From Chloracidobacterium thermophilum B (GTDB lineage Bacteria > Acidobacteriota > Blastocatellia > Chloracidobacteriales > Chloracidobacteriaceae): a DNA stretch of 64,000 nucleotides. The translations under genes were made by a program, and so were the position numbers. The stretch's first letter is position 1. Each line of letters starts with the position of its first letter. The notes beneath the pieces are model-generated. The model made no database searches, was not told the DNA's origin, and saw nothing but the letters and a program-made list of their open reading frames with translations. The DNA is taken from contig NC_016024.1 in assembly GCF_000226295.1 (NCBI RefSeq), positions 1,409,501 to 1,473,500 of the forward strand. Reading direction: 5' to 3'. Shown piece after piece: positions 28,076 to 36,563 of this stretch.

Positions 28076-29443
28076 ATGCAGAACGACACTGTGACCATTA
28101 TCGGCGGCGGCCTGGCCGGATGTGAAGCCGCCTGGCAGTGTGCCGAGCAGGGCGTCCCGGTGCGGCTTTATGAAATGCGGCCGGTCAGGCAGACGCCGGC
28201 GCACACGACGGACCGCCTGGCGGAGATTGTCTGCAGCAACTCGTTCAAGTCGGATGAAGTCAACACCGCGCCGCACCTGCTCAAGGAAGAACTGCGGCGG
28301 GCGCGTTCTTTGCTCATCGCCATTGCCGAGGCGACGCGCGTGCCGGCTGGGGCGGCGCTGGCCATTGACCGGGAACGGTTTGCGGCTGAGGTCACGGCGC
28401 GGATTGCCGCACATCCCCGGATTACGGTCATCCGGGAGGAAGTCACGCGGGTTCCGCCGGAAGGTGTGGTCATCATTGCCACGGGGCCGCTGACCTCAGA
28501 CGCCCTGGCGGCTGAGATTCAAACTCTGGCCGGGGCGGAACGGTTGTACTTCTACGACGCCATTGCGCCGGTGGTGGATGCCGAAACCATCAACTACGAA
28601 GTGGTGTTTCGTGCGGCCCGCTACGGGAAAGGCGGGGATGACTACCTGAACTGTCCGCTGAACAAGGAGCAGTACGAGGCTTTCGTGGATGCCCTGCTGG
28701 CAGCCGAGTGCGTTGCACCCAAGGCATTTGAGGCCGACAAGGCGCAGTATTTTGAGGCCTGCCTGCCGATTGACGTGGCCGTACGTCGGGGGCGGGACAC
28801 CCTGCGGTTCGGGCCGATGAAGCCGGTGGGCCTGCGCGATCCGCGTACCGGCAGGGAGCCGTACGCCGTGGTGCAACTGCGCCAGGAAAACCTCATGGCC
28901 GACAGTTACAGTCTGGTGGGCTTTCAGAACTCGGTGAAGTGGGGGGCGCAAAAGGCCCTGCTGCGGATGATTCCGGGGCTGGAACAGGCGGAGTTTCTGA
29001 AATTTGGCCAGGTTCACCGCAACACTTACGTGAACGGCCCGAAACTGCTGACGCCGACACTTCAGGTCAAACACGAGCCACGGCTGTTTTTTGCCGGGCA
29101 GATTTCGGGCGTCGAAGGGTACGTGGAATCGCTGGCGACGGGGCTGGTGGCGGGTCGGTGGGCGGCGGCGCTGGTGCAGGGCAAGCCGCTGCTGCCTGTT
29201 CCACGGGCATCGGCCATCGGGAGTCTGCTCAACTACGTGGCCCACTGCGAAAACAACGATTACCAACCGGTCAACATCACCTTTGCCCTGCTGCCGCCGC
29301 TGGCGGAGGACGAAGCCAGGGTGTATCGGCGGCGGCCGGAGCGGCGGGCGCGGCAGATTGCGTTGGCGCTGGAGGCCTTTGAGGGGTGGCTCAGGGCGAT
29401 GGATGCCGGACGGCCGTCCTCCCTGGCCGGTGAAGCAGCATGA
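28076..29443 (+). CDS. trmFO: tRNA m5U54 methyltransferase TrmFO (folate/FAD dependent)
   Basis: TrmFO makes 5-methyluridine at position 54 of tRNA using methylenetetrahydrofolate and FADH2. The FAD-binding N-terminus TIIGGGLAGCEAAWQ is followed by family motifs CSNSFKSDE, YFEACLPIDVA, GFQNSVKWGAQKALLRMIPG, NGPKLLTPTLQVK and FFAGQISGVEGYVES. The length of 455 residues is normal. It starts 10 bases after the peptidase stop and overlaps the VWFA gene by ATGA (29440-29443), so it sits in an operon whose other genes have no obvious link to tRNA modification. Confidence 0.96.
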   Translation: MQNDTVTIIGGGLAGCEAAWQCAEQGVPVRLYEMRPVRQTPAHTTDRLAEIVCSNSFKSDEVNTAPHLLKEELRRARSLLIAIAEATRVPAGAALAIDRERFAAEVTARIAAHPRITVIREEVTRVPPEGVVIIATGPLTSDALAAEIQTLAGAERLYFYDAIAPVVDAETINYEVVFRAARYGKGGDDYLNCPLNKEQYEAFVDALLAAECVAPKAFEADKAQYFEACLPIDVAVRRGRDTLRFGPMKPVGLRDPRTGREPYAVVQLRQENLMADSYSLVGFQNSVKWGAQKALLRMIPGLEQAEFLKFGQVHRNTYVNGPKLLTPTLQVKHEPRLFFAGQISGVEGYVESLATGLVAGRWAAALVQGKPLLPVPRASAIGSLLNYVAHCENNDYQPVNITFALLPPLAEDEARVYRRRPERRARQIALALEAFEGWLRAMDAGRPSSLAGEAA

Positions 29444-30393
29444 AGAGAACGTGGCAGGCGTGGTGGTGGAGCGCGGTCTGGCTGTTGGTGGTCAGTAGTC
29501 TGTCAGTTGCCGCCCAGGTGGTGCCCGTGCCGGCCGATACCCTGCCGGGACGCACCGGTGAGACGGCGGCCGATGTCGTCATCCGGGCGGACTATGTGAC
29601 GGTGCTGACCTCGGTCAACAGCACGACCGGTCTGCCGGTGCAGAATCTGAGCGATACCGACTTCGAGATTTATGAGGATGGCAAGTTGCAGATCATCAGC
29701 CGGGTGGGACGGCAGGAGGAGCAGCCGCTGCGCCTGGCACTGTTGCTCGACATCAGCGCCAGCGTCCGCAACCGGTTGAAGTTTGAGCAGGAGGCGGCGC
29801 TGGATTTTTTCCGGCGCGTGCTGCGCCCCCAGGACCGGGCGGCGTTTTATGCCTTCAATCACGATGTCTATCTGCGTCAGGACATGACCTCCAGCCTGAG
29901 TGCGCTGGAAACGGCCGTGCGGGGGTTGGAGGCGCGGGGGGCAACGGCGCTGTACGATGCGATTTTCATTGCAGCGCGCCGCCTGGAGCGTGAACCCGGA
30001 CGGCGGGTGATCGTCGTGGTCTCTGACGGACAGAACACGGTCAGCCGGGTGACGCGCGAGCGGGCGCTGGAGGAAGTCAACCGGACGGACGCCATCATCT
30101 TCGGCATCTGTCCCATCATTCGGACGGAATATGACGACTTTCTTCCGCCGCCGGACAATGACTTCGACCTTCTGTGCCGGCAGACGGGCGGGCGGGTCTT
30201 TATGGTGACGAGTCTCTCTGAGTTGACGACGGGCTTTGCCCAGCTTGAAGCCGAGCTGCGGGCGCAGTATGTGCTGAGCTATTACTCCTCAAATGACGCG
30301 CGGGATGGCAGGTTTCGCCGCATCGAGGTGCGCGTTAAGCGGCCGGGTGTCACGGTACGCGCGCGGAGCGGCTACTATGCGCCAACCCAGTAG
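29440..30393 (+). CDS. VWFA-related acidobacterial-domain protein
   Basis: Exported von Willebrand factor A-type protein of a family named from Acidobacteria. A signal peptide (VVSSLSVAAQ) precedes the domain that begins VVIRADYVTVLTSVN. The MIDAS-type metal site is LLLDISASVRNRLK (DxSxS form), with further MIDAS residues in ATALYD and VVVSDGQNT. These proteins are thought to bind partners at the envelope; no function is established. The C-terminus (RFRRIEVRVKRPGVTVRA, SGYYAP) is characteristic. The gene is translationally coupled to trmFO. Confidence 0.9.
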   Translation: MKRTWQAWWWSAVWLLVVSSLSVAAQVVPVPADTLPGRTGETAADVVIRADYVTVLTSVNSTTGLPVQNLSDTDFEIYEDGKLQIISRVGRQEEQPLRLALLLDISASVRNRLKFEQEAALDFFRRVLRPQDRAAFYAFNHDVYLRQDMTSSLSALETAVRGLEARGATALYDAIFIAARRLEREPGRRVIVVVSDGQNTVSRVTRERALEEVNRTDAIIFGICPIIRTEYDDFLPPPDNDFDLLCRQTGGRVFMVTSLSELTTGFAQLEAELRAQYVLSYYSSNDARDGRFRRIEVRVKRPGVTVRARSGYYAPTQ

Positions 30394-30480
30394 AGGACGG
30401 CTCCAGGTGTGACGGTTCGGGTTGTGACGGCGTGGTGTGCCGGAACGACTGTGAAATTCCCTCACCAAGCCCGGCCAAAA

Positions 30481-30510
30481 TTGACTTGGCTGTGGTTCTT
30501 TGCATACGAT
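30481..30510 (+). promoter_or_regulatory. Candidate sigma-70-type promoter
   Basis: TTGACT at 30481-30486, an 18-base spacer and TACGAT at 30505-30510 form the best -35/-10 pair in the 240-base gap 30394-30633. It would drive the small gene, Nudix and glycosyltransferase cluster. The rest of the gap shows no gene. Confidence 0.5.
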
Positions 30511-30633
30511 GCGTTCGCTTTTTCACTGCATTTTGAAAACTTGGGGCAGAGGCCATAATGGCAGGCGATTGCGACTGGCAGGTTGCCTCTTGTTCGGGTT
30601 TGAGGAATTCCTTGTTGAGCCGGAGGTGGGGTG

Positions 30634-30864
30634 ATGAAACGCGACAATTCGTATTTGCAAGAGGCAACGAATCGTCTGAGCCATATTCTGCGCGAAGTGG
30701 TGTGGGAGTCACCCCGGGTTCGGTCGGAGTTGCATAACCTGCGGGCTGAAGGTCATGAGGTGACGATGATTGTCGAAGTGTCACTGGCCTTTCGTACGCG
30801 GCAGGACGGCTCACGGGCCCTGGCGGCGACAGCAAACCAGACGGCGAACCAATCCGAACGATGA
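30634..30864 (+). CDS. Small conserved-looking protein coupled to a Nudix gene, unknown function
   Basis: A 76-residue polar protein, predicted helical in its first half (YLQEATNRLSHILREVVWES), then a beta-like segment GHEVTMIVEVSLAFR and a low-complexity Ala/Thr/Gln tail. No signal peptide or membrane segment is seen. GGAGGTGGG immediately precedes the ATG, and its stop overlaps the Nudix ATG as ATGA. These two facts make it a real gene. A GTG at 30631 directly before the ATG is an alternative start. I do not recognise a family. Confidence 0.7.
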   Translation: MKRDNSYLQEATNRLSHILREVVWESPRVRSELHNLRAEGHEVTMIVEVSLAFRTRQDGSRALAATANQTANQSER

Positions 30865-31439
30865 ACATTCGCCCGTGGCACAAGCTGCCCCCGGAACCGC
30901 TGGCGGATGCCAAAGTATTTACGCTTTACCGCGAGCGGGCCTGTCCGCCGGAAGCGGACGGCAATGAGGCGGCGGCGCGGGATTTCTATGTCATTCACAC
31001 TCCGGACTGGGTCAATGTGATTCCCGTGACGCCGGACGGTGAAGTGGTGCTGGTGGAGCAGTACCGCCACGGAATTCATCAGGTGACACTTGAAATTCCG
31101 GGTGGGATGGTGGATGCCACCGATGAGACGCCTGCGGCAGCGGCAGCCCGTGAACTCGAAGAAGAAACCGGCTATGTGGCGGAGACCATCGAGCTACTGG
31201 GCTACTGCCATCCCAACCCAGCCATTCAGAACAACCGATGCTACAGCTTTGTGGCGCGCGGGGCGCGCAAGCTCAAGCCGACACGCTTTGACGGCAATGA
31301 GTCGCTGGCGGTGCGGCTCGTGCCGCTGGAGACCATCCCGACGCTCATCACGACTGGGCAGATTACGCACGCTCTGGTCATTGTGGCTTTTCACCGGCTG
31401 AGCCTGGTGAATCCAATCCTTCCCAACGTTTCAGGATGA
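30861..31439 (+). CDS. Nudix hydrolase, ADP-ribose pyrophosphatase type
   Basis: Cytoplasmic hydrolase likely splitting ADP-ribose or nucleotide sugars. The Nudix box is [16 protein letters not shown] followed by RELEEETGY (about residues 77-101); the first spacing is one residue longer than the textbook pattern. Preceding [20 protein letters not shown] is typical of the ADPRase subfamily. It sits in a run of overlapping or nearly abutting genes leading into glycosyltransferase, DagK and glycosyltransferase 9 genes, so a nucleotide-sugar role is possible. Confidence 0.9.
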   Translation: MNIRPWHKLPPEPLADAKVFTLYRERACPPEADGNEAAARDFYVIHTPDWVNVIPVTPDGEVVLVEQYRHGIHQVTLEIPGGMVDATDETPAAAAARELEEETGYVAETIELLGYCHPNPAIQNNRCYSFVARGARKLKPTRFDGNESLAVRLVPLETIPTLITTGQITHALVIVAFHRLSLVNPILPNVSG

Positions 31440-31443
31440 CTTC

Positions 31444-32235
31444 ATGCCCGGCAGGTTGTCCGTTGTCATTCCGGTCTATAACGAGCGCCGTACCCTGCGT
31501 GAGCTGATTGCCCGGGTGCAGGCTGTCCGGTTGCCGCTCGAAAAAGAAATCATCTGTGTGGATGACTGTTCGACCGATGGCACGACTGACATTCTGCGGG
31601 AGTTGGCCGCAACGCAGCCGAATCTCCGGGCATTGTTTCAGCCGGTCAACCGTGGCAAGGGCGCAGCGCTCCGCGAAGGCTTCCGGCAGGCGACCGGGGA
31701 TTACGTGATTGTCCAGGATGCTGACCTGGAATACGACCCGGAAGACTACCCGCAGATGCTGGCACCGCTGCTGGAGGGCAAGGCGGATGTCGTGTTTGGC
31801 TCGCGGTTTATGGGCGGGCGTCCGCACCGGGTGCTGTATTTCTGGCATTCGGTTGGCAATCGCCTGTTGACGTTGCTCTCAAACATGGTTTCGGACCTGA
31901 ACCTGACGGACATGGAAACCTGCTACAAGGCCTTTCGGCGGGAGGTCATTCAGTCCATTGTGCTGGAGCAGGATCGGTTTGGGTTTGAGCCGGAGATTAC
32001 CATCAAGGTCGCGCGGCGGCGGCTGCGGGTGTATGAGGTTGGGATCAGCTACTATGGGCGCACCTATGAAGAGGGCAAGAAGATTGGCTGGAAGGATGGG
32101 ATTCAGGCGCTCTGGTGTATTGCCAAGTATGGGCTGACCGTTCCGCGGGTGCCGTTGCCGCTGCCGCCGGCGGAAGCCGCAGCCTACGGTTCACATCCTG
32201 CTCCGCAGACGGATGAAACCACCACCCTCCGGTGA
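31444..32235 (+). CDS. Family 2 glycosyltransferase, polyprenyl-phosphate glycosyltransferase (DPM1-like)
   Basis: GT-A fold enzyme that probably moves a sugar from a nucleotide donor to a polyprenyl phosphate at the inner membrane face. Motifs: [45 protein letters not shown] and the metal-binding [14 protein letters not shown]. There is no C-terminal membrane part, as in soluble DPM1-type enzymes. Only 4 bases separate it from the Nudix stop, and its end overlaps the DagK start by 23 bases. Confidence 0.9.
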   Translation: MPGRLSVVIPVYNERRTLRELIARVQAVRLPLEKEIICVDDCSTDGTTDILRELAATQPNLRALFQPVNRGKGAALREGFRQATGDYVIVQDADLEYDPEDYPQMLAPLLEGKADVVFGSRFMGGRPHRVLYFWHSVGNRLLTLLSNMVSDLNLTDMETCYKAFRREVIQSIVLEQDRFGFEPEITIKVARRRLRVYEVGISYYGRTYEEGKKIGWKDGIQALWCIAKYGLTVPRVPLPLPPAEAAAYGSHPAPQTDETTTLR

Positions 32236-32641
32236 TGCGCCACCGGCACGCGCCCGGCTGGAGGGCCCCCGGTTGTGGGCGTCCTTTGGTTATGCCTGGG
32301 CGGGACTGGCGCGTACGTGGCAGTCGCAGCCCAATTTTCGCGTTGAGTGCACGATTGGCGGGCTGGCGTTGGCGTTGGCCTGGTGGTTGGAGGCCGGGCT
32401 GGTGCCGGTGTTGGTGATGTCGGCGCTGGTGTTGTCGCTGGAGGTGGTCAACAGCGCGATTGAAGCCGTGGTGGACCTGGCTTGCCCGGAGTTTCATCCG
32501 TTGGCGAAGGTGGCGAAGGACGCGGCGGCCGGGGCGACGCTGCTGGCGGCGGTGTTTTCGGTGCTGGTGGGGCTGGTAGTGCTGGGGGTGCCGTTGTGGG
32601 GGAAGGTGCGTGCGGCGTGGGATTTTCTGACATCCGTCTGA
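32213..32641 (+). CDS. dgkA: Diacylglycerol/undecaprenol kinase, DagK family
   Basis: Small inner-membrane kinase that phosphorylates diacylglycerol or undecaprenol with ATP. It contains the family signature [20 protein letters not shown] followed by [16 protein letters not shown], three membrane helices and a normal length of 142 residues. The start overlaps the glycosyltransferase gene by 23 bases. An undecaprenol-kinase role would suit the glycosyltransferase neighbours. The stop is TGA followed directly by TAA in the word TCTGATAAC. Confidence 0.92.
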   Translation: MKPPPSGDAPPARARLEGPRLWASFGYAWAGLARTWQSQPNFRVECTIGGLALALAWWLEAGLVPVLVMSALVLSLEVVNSAIEAVVDLACPEFHPLAKVAKDAAAGATLLAAVFSVLVGLVVLGVPLWGKVRAAWDFLTSV

Positions 32642-32665
32642 TAACGCAATAAGCATCTGGCTGGT

Positions 32666-33700
32666 GTGCACTTTTTGATCGTCAAACTGAGCAGCATTGG
32701 GGATGTCGTGCATGCCATGCCGGCGGTGGCGGCCCTGCGCCGGGCGTTTCCCACGGCCCGGCTGACGTGGGTTGTCGAGCGCGTGGCCGCGCCGTTGCTG
32801 CTGGGCGCGCCCGGTTTGGATGAGGTCATCGTTCTGGACACCCGCGGCTGGCGGCGGCAGTGGTACCGGCGGGAAGTGTTCCGTCAGGCGGCTGACTGTC
32901 TGGCCCGGCTTCGCCGGCATCCGGTGGATGTGGCGCTGGATTTCCAGGGGCTGATGAAATCGGCTGCCGTGGCGTGGTATTCCCGGGCCCGGCGGCGGAT
33001 TGGCTTTGCAACGGACGCCCTGCGTGAACCGCCGGGCCGGTTGGCTTACACGGAACAGGTCACAGTTTCACCTTCTGAGCATGTGATTCGGGCGAATCTG
33101 CGTCTGGTGGAGGCGTTGGGCGTTGCGCCGCCGGAAACCTACGAGTTCTGGCTGCCGCCGCTGGAGGACGAAGCTGCCTATGTGGCCGGACAGTTGTCCC
33201 GGCAGGGCATCACCGGACGCTTTGCGCTGCTCAATCCGGGTGGCGGGTGGGTGACAAAGCGGTGGCCGGCGGCCAACTTTGGGCATCTGGCGGAGTTGCT
33301 TTGGAGGCAGCATGGACTGGCCAGCGTTGTGACGTACGGGCCGGGTGAAGCGTCACTGGTTGAGCAGGTTCAGGCCGTGGTGCGGGAGGCGCCGGTGGTG
33401 TCCTTTCCGACGAACCTGCGGGAGTATCTGGCGCTGGCCCAGCGGGCGACGGTGTTCGTTGGGGGGGACACGGGGCCGCTGCATTTGGCAGCCGCCGTTG
33501 GGACGCCGATTGTCGGTCTGTATGGGCCAACGTCCGCTGAACGGAACGGCCCGTTTGCGGCGGCCGACAAGGTGGTTGGTCTCGATGTGGCATGTCGTAC
33601 GGACTGCTATCGCCGTACCTGTCAGCAGCATATCTGCATGGACATTGCGATTTCCCTGGTGGCACAGGCCGTTGGAGACCGCCTCCGCGCCCTGTCCTGA
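32666..33700 (+). CDS. Family 9 glycosyltransferase (heptosyltransferase, WaaC/WaaF type)
   Basis: GT-B enzyme probably adding heptose or a similar sugar to the lipopolysaccharide core. The start is HFLIVKLSSIGDVVHAMPAV, the classic heptosyltransferase N-terminus (GTG start). The C-terminal half has LNPGGGWVTKRWPAANF and VFVGGDTGPLHLAAAVGTP followed by LYGPTSAERNGPF, all family hallmarks. It follows dgkA by 24 bases in the same operon. An outer membrane with LPS fits the TonB receptors and OmpA protein in this window. Confidence 0.93.
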   Translation: MHFLIVKLSSIGDVVHAMPAVAALRRAFPTARLTWVVERVAAPLLLGAPGLDEVIVLDTRGWRRQWYRREVFRQAADCLARLRRHPVDVALDFQGLMKSAAVAWYSRARRRIGFATDALREPPGRLAYTEQVTVSPSEHVIRANLRLVEALGVAPPETYEFWLPPLEDEAAYVAGQLSRQGITGRFALLNPGGGWVTKRWPAANFGHLAELLWRQHGLASVVTYGPGEASLVEQVQAVVREAPVVSFPTNLREYLALAQRATVFVGGDTGPLHLAAAVGTPIVGLYGPTSAERNGPFAAADKVVGLDVACRTDCYRRTCQQHICMDIAISLVAQAVGDRLRALS

Positions 33701-33825
33701 TAGGGGCAAGTCCGGTGGGAGATTTTTGTTTTTGGGTGACTGGCCTGTGTTACGATGCGTGCCAAAGGCAGGCTGTTTGGTGCGGATACAGAAACGTCAG
33801 GAAATGACGTTCGGGAAGGGGTGAC

Positions 33826-34176
33826 ATGGCTGAAGCAGACAACATCTTTCTCAGGATTGCCCGTGGTGAAGCTCCGGCTGACATTGTTTATGATGACGAG
33901 CAATGTGTGGCTTTCCGGGATATTCATCCGCAGGCACCGACCCACATTCTCATCATTCCACGGACGCCGATGGAGTCTCTCAACGAGGCTTCCCAGAGTG
34001 ATGAAGCTGTTTTGGGGCATTTGTTGCGGATGGCGGCCAAAATCGCCAACAAGGTCGGTATTGCTGAAACCGGCTACCGGATAGTCATCAATACAGGGCC
34101 CGATGCCGGGCAATCGGTGTTTCAGCTTCACGTACATCTCCTGGGGGGGCGTCCGCTGGCCTGGCCGCCCGGCTGA
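33826..34176 (+). CDS. HIT-family purine nucleotide hydrolase (HinT-like)
   Basis: Small cytoplasmic hydrolase of purine phosphoramidates. The protein has NIFLRIARGEAPADIVYDDE, then AFRDIHPQAPTHILIIP and the histidine triad region VFQLHVHLLGGR. The first His of the usual H-x-H-x-H triad is Gln here; the middle, nucleophilic His is kept. Length (116) is normal. GAAGGGGTGAC precedes the ATG. It stands alone between two gaps (125 and 47 bases). Confidence 0.92.
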   Translation: MAEADNIFLRIARGEAPADIVYDDEQCVAFRDIHPQAPTHILIIPRTPMESLNEASQSDEAVLGHLLRMAAKIANKVGIAETGYRIVINTGPDAGQSVFQLHVHLLGGRPLAWPPG

Positions 34177-34223
34177 AGTGACAACGTGGGGTTTGTCGTA
34201 GGTTTTTTGTTTGTTGGCAAACC

Positions 34224-35258
34224 ATGAAAACCTGTCCTCGATGTGGGCGAGTGTGGACAGACACGATGCGTTTCTGTCCCCTGGATGGCACGGAACTCCC
34301 GCAGGCGCGCACAACCTCATCCACCACGATTGCCCGCCGGATTACCCGTGAGGAACCACGGGTCGAGTTGCCGTCGGCCGGGCAGGACCCGCTGATTGGT
34401 CAGGTGCTGGAAGGGAAGTACCACATCCAATCCAGGATTGGTCAGGGGGCGACCGGGGCGATTTACCGTGCCGAGCGCATCAACATTGGTGATGCCGTGG
34501 CCGTCAAGGTGCTCAAGCCGGAGTTGGCGGAGGACTATGCGGCTTCGGAGCGCTTTCGCCGTGAGGCGCTGGCGTTGGGGCGCATCCGGCATCCGAATGT
34601 CATTGCCATTTATGACTACTTCGAGCAGCCACGCCAGGGGGATCGCCCGGCGTCCATCTTTCTGGTCATGGAGTTGCTGTCGGGCAAGACCCTGCGCGAC
34701 ATTCTTCGTCAGGAGCATGTGCTGGACATTCGCCGGACCGTACGCCTGATGGTGCAGATTTGCGCGGCGCTGCACGTGGCCCATGAGCGGAATGTGATCC
34801 ACCGCGACCTGAAACCGGAAAACATCATGGTCGAGCAGTATGATCGCCAGCAGGAAATGGCCAAGGTCATTGATTTCGGACTGGCGCGGCTGCGGATGAC
34901 CGGCAAGCTCATCAAGACTCTGACGGAGCAGGGGCGGGTGGCTGGGACGCCGTACTACATGGCGCCGGAGCAGTGGATGGACCGTCCACTTGATGCCCGG
35001 ACGGATGTGTATGCGCTGGGCATCATCTGCTACGAAATGCTTACCGGGCGGGTGCCGTTCCATGCGGATACGGTCATGCAACTGGCCAACAAACATGTCA
35101 AAATGCCGCCCCGGCCGCCGATTGAGCTGCGGCGGGAACTGCCCCTTGGAATTTCGCAGGCGATTCTGCGGGCGCTGGCCAAGCAGCCGCAGGACCGTCC
35201 GTCCACGACCTTGGAGTTGGCTGATGCCCTGCAACGGGGGCTGCTTGGTGCTGCGTGA
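34224..35258 (+). CDS. Serine/threonine protein kinase with N-terminal zinc-ribbon-like motif
   Basis: Hanks-type kinase. The N-terminus KTCPRCGRVWTDTMRFCPLD carries two CxxC/CxxD pairs resembling a zinc ribbon. The kinase domain (about residues 64-335) has the glycine loop RIGQGATGAIYRAE, Lys in AVKVLK, HRDLKPEN, the DFG motif VIDFGLARL and GTPYYMAPEQW. No transmembrane segment follows, so it is probably cytosolic, unlike PASTA-type kinases. Such short kinases are common in Acidobacteria; substrates are unknown, but FHA-domain proteins such as the sensor kinase at 39-41 kb are typical readers of phospho-threonine. Confidence 0.93.
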   Translation: MKTCPRCGRVWTDTMRFCPLDGTELPQARTTSSTTIARRITREEPRVELPSAGQDPLIGQVLEGKYHIQSRIGQGATGAIYRAERINIGDAVAVKVLKPELAEDYAASERFRREALALGRIRHPNVIAIYDYFEQPRQGDRPASIFLVMELLSGKTLRDILRQEHVLDIRRTVRLMVQICAALHVAHERNVIHRDLKPENIMVEQYDRQQEMAKVIDFGLARLRMTGKLIKTLTEQGRVAGTPYYMAPEQWMDRPLDARTDVYALGIICYEMLTGRVPFHADTVMQLANKHVKMPPRPPIELRRELPLGISQAILRALAKQPQDRPSTTLELADALQRGLLGAA

Positions 35259-35279
35259 GTTTGGTACTGGGGGAATTTT

Positions 35280-35310
35280 CCGTGGGCCCGTGGGCAACAC
35301 TCCCGTGGGC
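35280..35310. repeat. Three copies of the octamer CCGTGGGC
   Basis: CCGTGGGC occurs at 35280-35287, 35288-35295 and 35303-35310 in the 197-base gap between the Ser/Thr kinase and the OmpA gene. The spacing is 8 and 15 bases. It may be a binding-site array or slippage product. The remaining gap holds the OmpA promoter, which I could not define. Confidence 0.6.
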
Positions 35311-35455
35311 AGCAACCTAAAAAGCGTTTCGGTTTTCCCAACCGGGCATGATAGTCTCCGGCTGAATTTTTGCTGAGGCCTGAAGGCATCAGATAAATCT
35401 GGTGAGGTCGGTGTCCAATGTGGGTATCGTCCACGACTTCCTGAAGGAGTGACGC

Positions 35456-36172
35456 ATGACGAGAAGATGGGGATTACTGTGCATGCTAGCTGCCGCGGCC
35501 GTGGTTTTTGGCCCAGCTTGTGCCACCAAAAAGTATGTTCGCACGACAATCGATGAGCGGGTTGCCCCGCTTGAAGGGCGTACGGAGGAGTTGGAGCAGT
35601 CCGTGGCGCGCAACACTTCGGCGATTCGGGACCTGGACACCCGCCTGTCGGCGCGGATTGATACGGTCAGCGCCCGGGCCGAGGAAGCCAACACCCGTGC
35701 GCAGGCGGCCGAACGCAAGGCTGAGGAAGCACAACTGGGTGTCGAGCGTACAAACGCGCGCTTGACGGAAACAGCGCGTGCTGTTGACGACTTCATTGAA
35801 GTGCGAACGGTGTCGGTGTACTTCCAGACCAATCGGTATGATCTCAGCCCGGAGGCCAAGGCGGAACTGGATGCGCTGGCTGAGATCGCCAAGTCGCGCC
35901 GGGGCATTCGGATTGAGCTTTCCGGCTTTGCTGACCGGCGTGGCAGCGAGGCAAAGAATCTGACCTTGACGGAAAACCGGGCCAAGGCTGTCAAGCTGTA
36001 CCTGTACAACGTGCACAAGATTGAGCCGTGGCGGATTGAGTACATCGGGGCGGGCAAGATCAACGACAACGCCCGGACGCCGGAGGAACTTCAGCGCAAC
36101 CGCCGGGTGGATGTGCGCCTGTTGGCGAACCGGGTGGTGACGGAGGCGGAAGGAGGCAACCCCGGGCCATAG
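35456..36172 (+). CDS. OmpA-family lipoprotein (Pal-like) with coiled-coil stalk
   Basis: Envelope lipoprotein. The signal peptide ends in a lipobox-like GPAC (Cys near residue 22). Residues about 35-110 form an alpha-helical coiled coil (EQSVARNTSAIRDLDTRLSA). The C-terminal OmpA domain binds peptidoglycan (VYFQTNRYDLSPEAKAELD, GFADRRGSEAKNLTLTENRA, RNRRVDVRL). It would tether the outer membrane to the wall. GAAGGAGTGACGC precedes the ATG. A likely terminator lies about 90 bases downstream. Confidence 0.9.
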   Translation: MTRRWGLLCMLAAAAVVFGPACATKKYVRTTIDERVAPLEGRTEELEQSVARNTSAIRDLDTRLSARIDTVSARAEEANTRAQAAERKAEEAQLGVERTNARLTETARAVDDFIEVRTVSVYFQTNRYDLSPEAKAELDALAEIAKSRRGIRIELSGFADRRGSEAKNLTLTENRAKAVKLYLYNVHKIEPWRIEYIGAGKINDNARTPEELQRNRRVDVRLLANRVVTEAEGGNPGP

Positions 36173-36563
36173 TTGAGGAGCGCCCTTGGTTACAGCGATT
36201 GGCATTCGCCGCCGGCTTGGGGTGCCAGAGATGGACAGTTTCTGGTTGATTGGCACTGGGAGGGCAACCTGACCACTTTGGCCGGGTTGCCCTCTTGGCT
36301 TTTGGGGCGTGTGGTGCTTGGTGTTGCAGGTAACAGGGCTTCGGGGGTGGTGCAGGTGTTTGATGGTGGATACTGGCGACGTGATTCTGATAACAAAACA
36401 GCAGTGGATGAAACCTGTTGTCCACTGGTTTTAGCGGTTTGGAAAAAAGCAGGTTGAAAAAATGGAAAAAATTTTGACGCTGGGTGGCAACGTTTCAGGA
36501 ACGTTACCGATAACTGAAGGTGAGACAAGTTTTTGATGCCAACCTTTGTTTCGGAGGCACTAT
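36173..36563 (+). other. Intergenic region between OmpA lipoprotein and RTX-M91 gene
   Basis: A 390-base gap. It holds the probable terminator at 36260-36303, the word TCTGATAAC at 36386-36394, an AT-rich segment (36431-36480) containing TTGACG at 36474, and two copies of the palindrome AACGTT 11 bases apart (36489 and 36500), which may be regulatory. A 94-codon open frame across it has no ribosome site and no recognisable protein, so I do not call a gene. Confidence 0.5.
36260..36303 (+). terminator. Probable terminator of the OmpA gene
   Basis: GAGGGCAAC (36260-36268) pairs perfectly with GTTGCCCTC (36286-36294) around a 17-base loop, followed by TTGGCTTTT. The nine-pair GC-rich stem is good; the T-run is interrupted. 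Confidence 0.55.

Noticed and set aside
33826..34176. HIT protein as inactive because the first His of the triad is Gln
   Set aside because: The middle nucleophilic His is present and the first position may vary among bacterial HIT proteins, so inactivity is not implied.
36173..36457. 94-codon open frame after the OmpA gene
   Set aside because: No ribosome-binding site, no recognisable protein features, and a terminator hairpin lies inside it.
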